A stretch of DNA of 64,000 bases from Solimonas fluminis (lineage in GTDB: Bacteria > Pseudomonadota > Gammaproteobacteria > Nevskiales > Nevskiaceae), in contig NZ_PSNW01000002.1 in NCBI RefSeq assembly GCF_002930645.1, positions 434,001-498,000 of the forward strand, given 5' to 3'. Position 1 is the stretch's first letter; every line of letters begins with the position of its first letter. Made by a program: the position numbers and the translations under genes. The notes under the pieces were generated by a model. It was not told the origin of the DNA. It saw nothing but the letters and a program-made list of their open reading frames with translations, and made no database searches. Positions 29,327 to 38,169 of this stretch are shown here, one piece after another.

Positions 29327-30570
29327 GTACCGCCACCCCCGCTGCCCTGAAACTTGGCCGCATGTTGAACGGCCTGCCGCTCAAGATGCAGAACAAGGTC
29401 ACGCAGACGATGGAGAACATCTCACTCGTCGCGGAGATTCGCGACCCCAAGGTCGGGGCGAGCATGTTGCCCTCAGCTTACCGCGGCCTCTGGCAGCGCA
29501 AGGGCAAGGGCGACGATTGCGTGCCGATGAAATCCGGCCATGCCGTGCATTTCGACCTGAACTACGGCACCGACTTCCCCGAGATGTATGACCTTTACCG
29601 CCGGGCAGTCGCCAACCAGTGGGACGGCGAATGGCAGCTCGACTGGAGCACGCAGGTCGATCCGATGAATCCAGAAACGCCCATCCTCGGCCACACGCCG
29701 TTTGCGCCGTTCGATGGGCTGGAGGCTGCGGGTGTGAAGCTCGACGCTACCGAAAAGCAGAAGCTCAACTACCACTTCGCGGCCTGGATGCTGTCGCAGT
29801 TCATGCACGGCGAGCAAGGCGCGCTCTACGCCTCTGCGCAATGCACGGAAGCCGTCAGTTGGGTCGATGGCAAGCTCTATGGCGCCACCCAGGTGATGGA
29901 TGAGGCGCGCCATCTGGAGGTGTTTCTGCGTTACCTGGAGACCAAAATAGAGCGTGTATACAAGGTCAACGACAACCTCTTCGTCATCATCGATGACCTG
30001 CTCACCGACTCGCGCTGGGACGTGAAATTCCTCGGCATGCAGATCATGGTCGAAGGGCTCGCGCTGGGTGCCTTTTCCACGATGTACAACCAGACCGGCG
30101 AGCCGCTGCTGAAGAACCTGCTCCGCTACGTGATCCAGGACGAAGCCCGCCATGTCCACTATGGCGTCTTGGCGCTTCGTGAGCACTTCACCAAGAACCT
30201 CTCTGCCTCGGAGCGTCGCGAGCGTGAGGATTGGGCTTTCGAGGTGGCGATGCTGATGCGCAACCGCTTCTTCGCCCACGAAATCCACGACGAGTGGTTT
30301 GCGCACCGCGTTCCGCGCGCGACCTGGAACCGCTTGATGGCCGAGTCGCCAGCCATGACCAAGTTCCGCAGCATCATGTTCCAGCGCCTGGTGCCGAATC
30401 TCCAATACATCGGCCTGCTCTCGCCCCGCATGGAGAGCTACTACGAGAAGGCTGGCCTGATGGCCTACGCCGGCGGCAAGAACGCCAGCCAGCTCTCTGA
30501 GCAGGACCTGCTGCGCGACAATGACGCGCTCGCCCAACAGGCCATCGAGAAGCTCCGCGAGGCAGCTTGA
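29323..30570 (+). CDS. Ferritin-like diiron oxygenase
   Basis: 415 residues. A complete R2/AurF-like iron-binding set can be read on a four-helix bundle: Glu164 (MHGEQGAL), Glu194 and His197 (MDEARHLE), Glu244 (VEGLALGAF), Glu274 and His277 (QDEARHVHYG). Such proteins activate O2 to oxidise a carbon or nitrogen. The substrate is not apparent. The reductase two genes upstream is the obvious electron donor. No signal peptide. The ATG overlaps the MerR stop. A strong hairpin follows the stop and may tune expression of the remaining operon. Confidence 0.88.
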   Translation: MSTATPAALKLGRMLNGLPLKMQNKVTQTMENISLVAEIRDPKVGASMLPSAYRGLWQRKGKGDDCVPMKSGHAVHFDLNYGTDFPEMYDLYRRAVANQWDGEWQLDWSTQVDPMNPETPILGHTPFAPFDGLEAAGVKLDATEKQKLNYHFAAWMLSQFMHGEQGALYASAQCTEAVSWVDGKLYGATQVMDEARHLEVFLRYLETKIERVYKVNDNLFVIIDDLLTDSRWDVKFLGMQIMVEGLALGAFSTMYNQTGEPLLKNLLRYVIQDEARHVHYGVLALREHFTKNLSASERREREDWAFEVAMLMRNRFFAHEIHDEWFAHRVPRATWNRLMAESPAMTKFRSIMFQRLVPNLQYIGLLSPRMESYYEKAGLMAYAGGKNASQLSEQDLLRDNDALAQQAIEKLREAA

Positions 30571-30577
30571 ATAGGCT

Positions 30578-30618
30578 ATACCCCATCGCCGACGGCTCTG
30601 CCGCCAGCGATGGGGTAT
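30578..30618 (+). promoter_or_regulatory. Intercistronic stem-loop within the cargo operon
   Basis: ATACCCCATCGC and GCGATGGGGTAT are perfect 12-base arms separated by 17 bases. The hairpin begins 8 bases after the diiron gene stop. No U-run follows, so it looks more like an mRNA processing or stability element than a terminator. It is the only sizeable gap in the operon. Confidence 0.6.
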
Positions 30619-30660
30619 GCAGCGCCGCATCCACGCGCCCGTCTTCCCATTCCGATTCCC

Positions 30661-31380
30661 ATGACCACGGCTTCCCTTCGACCCAGCGATTGCCAGGACG
30701 CTGCCGCGACGCAAACCATCTCCGGGGCGCTATGTCCCACCGCCATCATCAATTCCGACCACGCTGCGGTCATACGGTTCGCGCAAGCGCATGAAAGAGC
30801 AGGCCAGCCCATGCGTGAAAAGGCCGTGGCGCTTTACTACGCCGTTCGTGACGGCTTCCGCTACGACCCCTATCAGCTGGATCTGACCCCCTACGGCATG
30901 AAGGCCAGTCGCGTGCTAGACACCGGACACGGCTGGTGCGTAACCAAGGCCGTGCTGCTGGCCGCCGCCTGCCGGGCTTTGAGCATCCCCGCCAGAGTCG
31001 GGTTTGCCGATGTGCGCAATCACCTGTCCACGGCGCGTCTGCGGGAGACGATGAAGACCGATATCTTTTACTGGCATGGCTACACCTCGATCCGGCTTGA
31101 TGGCGGATGGGTCAAGGCGACGCCGGCGTTCAACATCGAGCTGTGCGAACGCTTCGGCTTGCTGCCGTTGGAGTTCGACGGCCGCGAGGACTCGATCTAT
31201 CACCCCCTCGACCGTGCCGGAAACCGCCACATGGAATACCTGTCGATGCGCGGCGAGTTCGACGACGTTCCGCTCGCCAGCATGGTGACGACCTTCCGCC
31301 AGCACTACAGCCAGATGAGCCGTCTCGAAGAGTCAAACTTCGACGATGACGTGCGTAGCGAAGTCGCATCCGATCGATGA
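30661..31380 (+). CDS. Transglutaminase-like domain protein
   Basis: 239 residues. The transglutaminase/protease-like core runs from about residue 50 to 160, with Cys93 in HGWCVTKAVLLAAACRALSI, His139 in FYWHGYTSIRL and the following WVKATPAFN block where the third catalytic residue usually lies; an Asp is not evident there. Bacterial members cleave or form amide bonds, or act in peptide and acyl transfer; the substrate here is unknown. The chosen ATG leaves the preceding hairpin free; an alternative ATG 17 codons earlier would start inside that hairpin. The stop overlaps the next start (ATGA). Confidence 0.8.
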   Translation: MTTASLRPSDCQDAAATQTISGALCPTAIINSDHAAVIRFAQAHERAGQPMREKAVALYYAVRDGFRYDPYQLDLTPYGMKASRVLDTGHGWCVTKAVLLAAACRALSIPARVGFADVRNHLSTARLRETMKTDIFYWHGYTSIRLDGGWVKATPAFNIELCERFGLLPLEFDGREDSIYHPLDRAGNRHMEYLSMRGEFDDVPLASMVTTFRQHYSQMSRLEESNFDDDVRSEVASDR

Positions 31381-32351
31381 GGCCTGACATTCCTGAGGAC
31401 AGCATGGCGGCCACCGACGCCCGATTCAACTCTCTGGGCGATCCGGTCGCACTTGCTCGCTTCTTCTGTGAGCGCGTCCCGCACAGCCGCGACCTCGGCA
31501 TGGCGATCCTGCCAACAGAAGGGCCGCAGGCCTGTATGCGTCTGGTGCCGCAAGCTCATTTTCTGGATGAACCCGGCGAATCGATATGCAGCAGCGTGCT
31601 TTATTCGCTCGCCGACTCCGCAGCCGGCCTGGCCGTATTCGCCGCCACGCGGACGCTGACGCCAATCGCCACGCTGGACCTGCGGATGAACTACCTGCGG
31701 CCCGCGCCGTGCGACCATGCTCTGGTCGTCGATGCGAGATGCGAGGCCGTTACCGACGATGTGGCTTTCGTGCGTTGCCTGGTGCATGCCGAAGGCAGCC
31801 GGGAGCAGTTGGCCACGGGCGATGCCACCTTCATGCGTAGCACCCGGGGCCGGCGTTTTGACGCCGCGCCGCCACTCGACACACGGCCTGCGAGCTTGCT
31901 GCAGACGGCCACTCCGGCGCCGAACCTCAGTAAACCGGCCCGCTCCTACGCGCAGTATCTAGGCGTTGAAGTGCTTGGTGGGAGTGATGGCCTGCGGCTG
32001 CATCTACCTTTCCGTGAAGCGCTGATCGGCAATATCCAGATTCCTGCCCTGCATGGTGGCGTGCTGGGTGGTCTGATCGAGGAGGCCGCGCGCGTGGCCG
32101 TCGGAGCTGGCCAGGGCGAGAACAGCGCGCTGCGGATCCTCAACTGCGACATCGACTATCTGCGTTCGGCGCGGACGGTGGACTCCTACGCCACGGCGGA
32201 GATCGTTCGCCGCACCCGACGCACCGTGCTGGCCAGGGTCGTCTGCTGGCAGTCGGAGGATCGCGTGCCGGTGGCAACCGGCCGCGTGCAGATTCTTCTC
32301 AATTCGTCCACCGCCAGTGCGGAACCCTCTGCGGCGGAGGCATCCGCGTGA
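31377..32351 (+). CDS. Tandem hotdog-fold acyl-CoA thioesterase (PaaI-like)
   Basis: 324 residues with two consecutive hotdog domains. The first (about 30-165) contains SVLYSLADSAAGLAVFAA and LDLRMNYLRPA; the second (about 185-305) contains ALHGGVLGGLIEEAARVAVG and NCDIDYLRSART. Each matches the PaaI-type pattern (HGG...LaDxa...). Family members release acyl groups from CoA or ACP. In this operon it could free an oxidised acyl product. It overlaps both neighbours (ATGA before, GTGA after). The start could also be nine codons later (MAATDARF). Confidence 0.85.
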   Translation: MRPDIPEDSMAATDARFNSLGDPVALARFFCERVPHSRDLGMAILPTEGPQACMRLVPQAHFLDEPGESICSSVLYSLADSAAGLAVFAATRTLTPIATLDLRMNYLRPAPCDHALVVDARCEAVTDDVAFVRCLVHAEGSREQLATGDATFMRSTRGRRFDAAPPLDTRPASLLQTATPAPNLSKPARSYAQYLGVEVLGGSDGLRLHLPFREALIGNIQIPALHGGVLGGLIEEAARVAVGAGQGENSALRILNCDIDYLRSARTVDSYATAEIVRRTRRTVLARVVCWQSEDRVPVATGRVQILLNSSTASAEPSAAEASA

Positions 32352-33313
32352 CCGCGACTGCCGAAGCAATGACTTTGGGTAGCGATGCGCATGCCGGTCG
32401 CATGGGCGTTGAACCCGTTGCCATCGTCGCACCGGATGGCCAGGAGATCACCGTCTGGCGCTGGCCGCACCAGCGCGGTCGCCCGACGCTGCACTGGGCA
32501 CACGCCACCGGCTTCCACGGTCGCACCTATCACCCCTTGCTCGATACGCTGGCCGAAGACTTCAACGTGCTGGCCTGGGACATGCGCGGCCACGGTGCCA
32601 GCGCGGCAGCGGGCGCACTAAGCAGCTTCCGTGGCTGGCGGACTTACTACGATGACCTCTGCGCGCTGGTCGAGAGTCAGGAAGAGCCAGTCTGGCTGGC
32701 CGGCCATTCGATTGGCGCCACCGCCAGTATCATGGCGGCTGCCCGTCTGCCAGCGCGTGTGCAGGGCCTGGTGCTGGCCGAGCCGGTGATCCTCGACCGC
32801 GTGCAGGGTTTGCAGCTGCGCACCGCCAAGCTGCTGCGGCAATCGCACCGCTTCGGTTTAGCTGCGGGGGCGGCGCGCCGCCGCGCGCATTTTGCATCCC
32901 GCGCCGAGGCCGTCGAGAAATATCGCGGGAGAGGCGGCTTCCGCAGTTGGCCAGCGCCGTGGCTGGATGCTTACGTCGAGCACGGCTTCGTGGATGACGA
33001 CATGGGTGTTCGCCTGGCCTGCGCACCGGCTTGGGAGAGCGCGACCTTCACGCATACCGAGCACAACGCCTGGCCAGACATCCGCCGATTGCGCTGTCCC
33101 GTCATCGCACTGAGCGCGTCGCATGCTTCGACCTTTGCGCCGGCCGCGCGTCAGCGCTTGAGGACTGTCTTGCCGGCTGCCGAGGTCACTACCGTGACGA
33201 ACACGACGCACTTTTTGCCAATGGAGCATCCGCAGGCGGTCGCGGACGCCATCAGGCGCCTGCTGGCGCAGCAAGCCGGGACGCGCGCGCAGACAGACGG
33301 CCAAACGCAATGA
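32348..33313 (+). CDS. Alpha/beta hydrolase
   Basis: 321 residues from a GTG start that overlaps the thioesterase stop (GTGA). It has the HATGFHGRTY oxyanion-hole loop, DMRGHGAS near residue 78, the nucleophile elbow AGHSIGA with Ser121, and a C-terminal THFLPME histidine, so the triad is present. It resembles epoxide-hydrolase/lipase-type cytosolic hydrolases. No signal peptide. Its substrate is unknown; the surrounding oxygenase and thioesterase suggest an oxidised acyl or ester compound. Confidence 0.87.
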   Translation: MTATAEAMTLGSDAHAGRMGVEPVAIVAPDGQEITVWRWPHQRGRPTLHWAHATGFHGRTYHPLLDTLAEDFNVLAWDMRGHGASAAAGALSSFRGWRTYYDDLCALVESQEEPVWLAGHSIGATASIMAAARLPARVQGLVLAEPVILDRVQGLQLRTAKLLRQSHRFGLAAGAARRRAHFASRAEAVEKYRGRGGFRSWPAPWLDAYVEHGFVDDDMGVRLACAPAWESATFTHTEHNAWPDIRRLRCPVIALSASHASTFAPAARQRLRTVLPAAEVTTVTNTTHFLPMEHPQAVADAIRRLLAQQAGTRAQTDGQTQ

Positions 33314-34461
33314 GAACGCAAGCCATCCGCCTCTCGCCGAATCCGCTGGTCTCCTCATCTCCCAACGATGCAGCATCTCCTGCGCGCCATCTTTTCGCGA
33401 TGTCGCTGGCTCTCCTATGTGGTGCGCTCATGAGCTGTAAGCGCAGCGATGAACCCGTCACCGAGCCCGCTCCATGGGTTTTGAGCGTGGCGCTAGAGCC
33501 TGTTTCAGGCACAGCAGTGGTCGTGTCCGGCACAGTGCGCGCACGCTTCGAGACGCTACTGTCCTTTGAGGTCGGTGGGCGCATCGCGGCGCGTCTCGCC
33601 GAAGCCGGGGACAAGGTAGTGGCTGGTCAGCCGCTTTTTCGGTTGGATCCGAAGGACTTCGAGCAGTCCATGCGTGCTGCTGAAGCGGACCTTGCCTCCG
33701 CGCAGGCCGCAAGAAGCCTGCGTGGTGCCGACCTGGCTCGCGCAGAAACCTTGTCAGCGCAAGGCACGATCAGTCGCCAGGCGCTGCAACGCGAGCAGGT
33801 GGCGGACGAGCAAGCGCGCGCGCAGGAGCAGGCCGCAAAAGCCCGGCTTCAGCAGGCGCGCAATGTTCTCGGCTATTCGCGTATCTCCGCTCGGCAAGAC
33901 GGTGTGCTGATCGAGGTCACCGGCGAGCCAGGCCAAGTGGTCGCCGCCGGCGAACCCGTTGGTCGTCTAGCCAGCGGGGCCCTACACGAGGTCGAAGTCT
34001 TTCTGCCCGAACGGCTGCGCCCGCCTGCGAGCGGCCTGCTGCAGCTGGATGACAGCTCGACACTCAAGCTGACCCTGCGCGAGGCAGCAGGTGCTGCGGA
34101 TGCCATCAGCCGCACCTGGCGTGCGCGCTATCAGCTGCCGCAAGAAGCCGCGCAATTGCCGCTGGGCACCGTAGTGCGTGCACGCTTCGACGTTCCGCAA
34201 CCAGAGCCAGGACAGAAAGTGGACCAAGCAGCCACAGCAGAGGTCTATCGCGTGCCCCTCTCCGCCGTTGACGAGCGCGGCGAAGGTCCTCGAATCTGGC
34301 GTATGACCAACGCCGGTGTGGAGCCCGTTCCGGTGCGGGTGCTTACGCTTGAAGGAGACACCGCACGTGTGCAGACTTCACTGCCGCCGGAGGCGCGCAT
34401 CGTCGCTGTCGGCGGGAATTTGCTGCGACCTGGCATGGCGGTGCGCGAGCGGCGGCAATGA
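33310..34461 (+). CDS. RND efflux periplasmic adaptor lipoprotein
   Basis: 383 residues. The signal peptide ends in a lipobox (LCGALMSC, Cys43), so the protein is anchored to the inner membrane by lipid. The membrane fusion protein pattern follows: a lipoyl-like half (VVVSGTVRARFETLLSFEVG), an alpha-helical hairpin rich in Ala/Gln (about residues 115-180), the second lipoyl half (ISARQDGVLIEVTGEPGQVV) and a beta-barrel domain. It joins the pump encoded next to an outer membrane channel; none is encoded in the island. Its ATG overlaps the hydrolase stop; a later ATG at residue 31 would still keep the lipobox. Confidence 0.92.
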   Translation: MRTQAIRLSPNPLVSSSPNDAASPARHLFAMSLALLCGALMSCKRSDEPVTEPAPWVLSVALEPVSGTAVVVSGTVRARFETLLSFEVGGRIAARLAEAGDKVVAGQPLFRLDPKDFEQSMRAAEADLASAQAARSLRGADLARAETLSAQGTISRQALQREQVADEQARAQEQAAKARLQQARNVLGYSRISARQDGVLIEVTGEPGQVVAAGEPVGRLASGALHEVEVFLPERLRPPASGLLQLDDSSTLKLTLREAAGAADAISRTWRARYQLPQEAAQLPLGTVVRARFDVPQPEPGQKVDQAATAEVYRVPLSAVDERGEGPRIWRMTNAGVEPVPVRVLTLEGDTARVQTSLPPEARIVAVGGNLLRPGMAVRERRQ

Positions 34462-37400
34462 GGCTTCCCAACCTATCCGCACTTTCTGTGCGCGAGGGCG
34501 CGGTCACTCTTTTCTTCCTGCTGCTGTCGCTCGCCGTCGGGGCCTACACCTTCTTCAGCATGGGGCGCGCCGAGGACCCCAGCTTCACGCTCAAGGTGAT
34601 GGTGGTATCGGCGCTGTGGCCTGGGGCCGACGCCGCAACGCTGCGCGATCAGGTCGCGCAACGTTTGGAAAAGCGTATCCAAGAGGTTGACGAAGTCCAT
34701 CACGTCGACACCACTATCCGCCCCGGCCGGGTGGACCTCATGGTCGAGTTTCAGGACTACATCAGTAGCGAGCGTGCCCGCCAGTTGCGTTACGAGGTGC
34801 GGCGCCGGATGGAGGAGGAAGCGCGAACACTACCGCCTGGAGCCATCGGTCCCATCGTCAATGAAGACTTCAGCGATGTCTATTTTTGCCTGTTGTCGCT
34901 GACCGCACCCGGCCTGCCGCAGCGGCTGGTTCTGCGTCAGGCTGAAGCCATCCGCGACCGGCTGCAGGCCGTTCCCGGAGTCCACAAGGCCTTGCTGCTG
35001 GGGGAGCGCCCCGAACGCTATTACGTGGATATCGACAACGACAGATTGCTCAATCTGGGCATACCGCCGGAGCAGATTTTCGCTGCTCTCGAAGACCATA
35101 ACCACCTGTTGCCGGCTGGCCTGATCGAGTCCCGCGGACCGCGCATCTATTTCCGCGTGGACGCCGACCTTTCGGACATCAAGCATCTGCTGGCGCTTCC
35201 GATCCGCATCGGCGAGCGCATCCTGCGTCTGGATGAGATTGCCGCCATCCATCGCGGCTACGAAGAACCTCCGAGTTACCTCGTTCGCGCGGTCGGTGAG
35301 GACGCGGTGCTGATCGGAGTGGTCATGAAATCCGGCTTCAATGGTCTGACACTCGGCAAGTCGCTGGACAAATTCCTGACCACAGAACACGCCCAACTGC
35401 CACTGGGCATCAATCTAACCCGGCTTACCAACCAAGCCGAGTCAATCGACCGATCAGTCAGCCTCTTCCAGCTGAAGTTCTTCATTGCCGTCGGCGTGGT
35501 GCTGCTGGTGAGCGCGGTGGCAATCGGCCTGCGCGCTGCCCTGGTGGTGGGCATCGCTGTGCCAGTGACCTTGGGATTGACGTTCTTCCTGATGCACCTC
35601 GCCGGACACGATCTCAACCTTGTGACACTGGGTGCGCTGATCCTTGCGCTCGGCCTGCTGGTGGATGACGCCATCATCTCCATCGAGATGATGCTGGTAA
35701 AAATGGAGGAGGGCCTTGATCGTCTGCATGCGGCCGCTTTCGCCTGGACGAGCACGGCCGCGCCGATGCTGTTCGGGACACTGGTCACCATCGCCGGCTT
35801 CGTGCCCATCGGCTTTGCAGCGTCGAGCACCGGCGAGTATGCCGGAGGCATTTTCTGGGTTCTGGCCTTTGCCCTGCTGCTGTCTTGGATCGTGGCCGTC
35901 ACCTTCACCCCCTATCTCGGCGCGCGCCTGCTGCCGCCGCCAGCAGCTACCGTTGCACAGCACGGTGGGGCCGGCTTGTATGACACCTCCGGATATCGCC
36001 GTCTGAGAGGGGTTATCGAATGGTGCGTGCACCGTCGCCGCACCGTCGTCGGTGGCACTGTGGTGCTGCTGGTGCTGTCGGTGCTGGGCATGATCCTATT
36101 GGTGGAAAAGCAGTTCTTTCCACCCTCGGATCGGCCAGAGGTGCTGATCGACATATACCTGCCGCAAGGCAGTTCGATTGCCGCCACCGATGCTGTGGCG
36201 CGGGCGGTCGAGACGCAGCTCGTCAAGATGCCGGGCGTCCGAAGCCACTCCACCTACGTCGGTGCCGGAGCACCACGATTTTTCATTTCGGCGTCTCCGC
36301 AGTTGCCCAATCCAGCCTTCGCCCGTGTGCTGGTGATTAGCGAAGACGTTGCCGCGCGCGAGACCATCATCAGCCGGCTACAGGCCCAGATCGACGGCGG
36401 AGCTTTCCCTGGCGTGATGGTGCGCGTTTCCCGGCTGCGTTACGGGCCGCCGGTTGACTGGCCGGTGACGATGCGCGTGCTTGGCGATGATCCTGTCGAG
36501 CTGCGCCGCATCGCGGAGAAGGTGCGAGCCGCAATGGCTGCACACCCCAACACGCGGATGACCCATCTGGAGTGGGACGAGCGGGTGCCCACCATCAGGC
36601 TACGTGCCGATGCCGAACGCCTGCGCCTGATCGGCCTGACACCACGCGACGTGGCCGAGCAAATGCAGGGGGAGTTGCACGGGAGCACCGCGACGATCAT
36701 TCGTGAAGACGTACGCAGCGTCGAGCTGCGCGTGCGTGGCTCTGAGGCCTATCGTCGAGACGGCGGTTCGCTGGAACTGAAGACGCGCGAAGGGCGCAAG
36801 ATTCCAATTGCGCAGCTCGGCGACTTCGTGGTGGACTTCGAGGACCCGGTGCTGCGGCGGTACAACCGGCGTCTCTACATTCCTGTACATGCCGATATCG
36901 AAGGGGCGCAAGTCAATGACGTGACCGCAGAAGTATGGCGATCGCTGGAGCCACTTAGATCGGAATTGCCGGACGGATACAGCATCGAGATCGGCGGCTC
37001 GGTCGAACGCTCGAAAACAGCCAATGCTGCCATCCAGAAGCTGCAACCCTTGGTTGTAGTGTTGATGATGAGTTTCATCATGCTTCAGATGCGCAGCTTC
37101 TCAGGCATGTTCATGGTGCTGGCTACTGCACCGCTCGGTCTGATGGGAGCGGTCGCGGCACTGCTGCTTTCAGGCATGCCCTTCGGCTTCGTGGCCACGC
37201 TGGGCATCATCGGCCTGGCGGGCATCCTCATGCGCAACACGCTGATTCTCACCCAGCAGGTGTCCGACAACCTCACCGACGGGATGAGCACTTACGCGGC
37301 GGTCGTCGAGGCCGCCGTTCGACGCGCACGGCCGGTGGTTCTGACCGCCGCCGCTGCTGCCTTCGCATTCATTCCCCTGGCCTTCAACGGCTTCTGGGGA

Positions 37401-37532
37401 CCGCTGGCAGTGGTGCTGATTGGCGGCGTTATCGTCGGGACGGCGATCACGCTGCTTTTTGTGCCCGCGCTCTACGCGCTCTGGTATCGGCTCCCCACCC
37501 GAGATACGCCCGCCTATGCAAAAGGAGCTTGA
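34458..37532 (+). CDS. RND efflux pump inner membrane permease (AcrB/HAE family)
   Basis: 1024 residues, full length. Twelve transmembrane segments are laid out as TM1, a large periplasmic loop, TM2-6, TM7, a second loop, TM8-12. The proton-relay acidic pair is in TM4 (LGLLVDDAIISIEMM), and TM10-TM12 near the end are intact (LGIIGLAGILMRNTLIL). It exports hydrophobic compounds using the proton gradient, with the adaptor encoded just before it (ATGA overlap). It closes the cargo operon. The pump likely removes the substrate or product of the operon enzymes (inference). Confidence 0.95.
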   Translation: MRLPNLSALSVREGAVTLFFLLLSLAVGAYTFFSMGRAEDPSFTLKVMVVSALWPGADAATLRDQVAQRLEKRIQEVDEVHHVDTTIRPGRVDLMVEFQDYISSERARQLRYEVRRRMEEEARTLPPGAIGPIVNEDFSDVYFCLLSLTAPGLPQRLVLRQAEAIRDRLQAVPGVHKALLLGERPERYYVDIDNDRLLNLGIPPEQIFAALEDHNHLLPAGLIESRGPRIYFRVDADLSDIKHLLALPIRIGERILRLDEIAAIHRGYEEPPSYLVRAVGEDAVLIGVVMKSGFNGLTLGKSLDKFLTTEHAQLPLGINLTRLTNQAESIDRSVSLFQLKFFIAVGVVLLVSAVAIGLRAALVVGIAVPVTLGLTFFLMHLAGHDLNLVTLGALILALGLLVDDAIISIEMMLVKMEEGLDRLHAAAFAWTSTAAPMLFGTLVTIAGFVPIGFAASSTGEYAGGIFWVLAFALLLSWIVAVTFTPYLGARLLPPPAATVAQHGGAGLYDTSGYRRLRGVIEWCVHRRRTVVGGTVVLLVLSVLGMILLVEKQFFPPSDRPEVLIDIYLPQGSSIAATDAVARAVETQLVKMPGVRSHSTYVGAGAPRFFISASPQLPNPAFARVLVISEDVAARETIISRLQAQIDGGAFPGVMVRVSRLRYGPPVDWPVTMRVLGDDPVELRRIAEKVRAAMAAHPNTRMTHLEWDERVPTIRLRADAERLRLIGLTPRDVAEQMQGELHGSTATIIREDVRSVELRVRGSEAYRRDGGSLELKTREGRKIPIAQLGDFVVDFEDPVLRRYNRRLYIPVHADIEGAQVNDVTAEVWRSLEPLRSELPDGYSIEIGGSVERSKTANAAIQKLQPLVVVLMMSFIMLQMRSFSGMFMVLATAPLGLMGAVAALLLSGMPFGFVATLGIIGLAGILMRNTLILTQQVSDNLTDGMSTYAAVVEAAVRRARPVVLTAAAAAFAFIPLAFNGFWGPLAVVLIGGVIVGTAITLLFVPALYALWYRLPTRDTPAYAKGA

Positions 37533-38130
37533 AGATGTCTGCATGAGACTCGGCCACATCGGCAACATTTACGGATAGAGCTTCGCTGATGATGCCTGAA
37601 CGGAGACCTCCGCAGCTTTTATTCCAATTTCTCGTTACGGTCAGCAGCGAACGACCGAAACCCAATCTTGCGAAGACTCTCCATGCGCAATGCCGTAGCA
37701 GCCCTGCTCAGCTTCCGAAACTAGGCAGGCATGCACCACACCCCGGCGTGGGGCTTCAAGCGGGCCCGCGTTGGGGCTTAGAACCTGTCGCGGACCATCA
37801 GGGGGAGTTCTTCTTCGCACTTCCTGCGCAGCTTCACGGAAGCCGTCATTCAGCTCCCATGGAGCCACTGCGCAGTTTCGCTGAAAGCAGCTGCGCAACA
37901 AGCTGGCGGACTGTAGAAAAAAGGGAGGCCAGAATCGCGATCCTTCCTTGGATTCTGCATCGCCACCGTGCCTACTGGGGGAACGCAGGATTGTTCAATC
38001 CTGATCCACCGCCGGTGACCGCGGACCGCCATTAAGGTCGACTCAGCAGTTCTGCGACGAGCGCACTGCCGCCGCAGGGCGGCAGTCCCTAGCTCAGTTG
38101 CGCCTCGGTCGGGGCTGTGTAAGGGGGGAA
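37533..38130. other. Long island intergenic region with a GC hairpin
   Basis: About 600 bases between the pump gene and the phosphatase promoter. Open frames here have no recognisable protein character. Near its start (37573-37593) is an 18 of 21 match to 27440-27460 at the head of the cargo operon. A 9-bp stem (ACTGCCGCC...GGCGGCAGT) lies at 38065-38086. This may be a module joint with decayed sequence. Confidence 0.5.
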
Positions 38131-38150
38131 CTGCCGGTACAATATGAACC

Positions 38151-38164
38151 CTATAGTATTCATT
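38151..38164 (+). promoter_or_regulatory. Promoter/operator-like motif shared with the XRE operator region
   Basis: CTATAGTATTCATT differs by one base from CTATAGTGTTCATT at 39590-39603. It contains a TATAGT -10-like box and lies just upstream of the phosphatase start. The shared sequence suggests the same regulator acts at both places. Confidence 0.5.
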
Positions 38165-38169
38165 GGTAA

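Noticed and set aside
37641-37901. Minus-strand open frame after the pump gene
   Set aside because: Overlaps the other non-coding frame, lacks a start signal and has no recognisable motif.
37589-38035. 148-codon open frame after the RND pump gene
   Set aside because: Starts in a segment similar to the cargo operon head, but the product has no domain pattern or codon bias; treated as decayed sequence.
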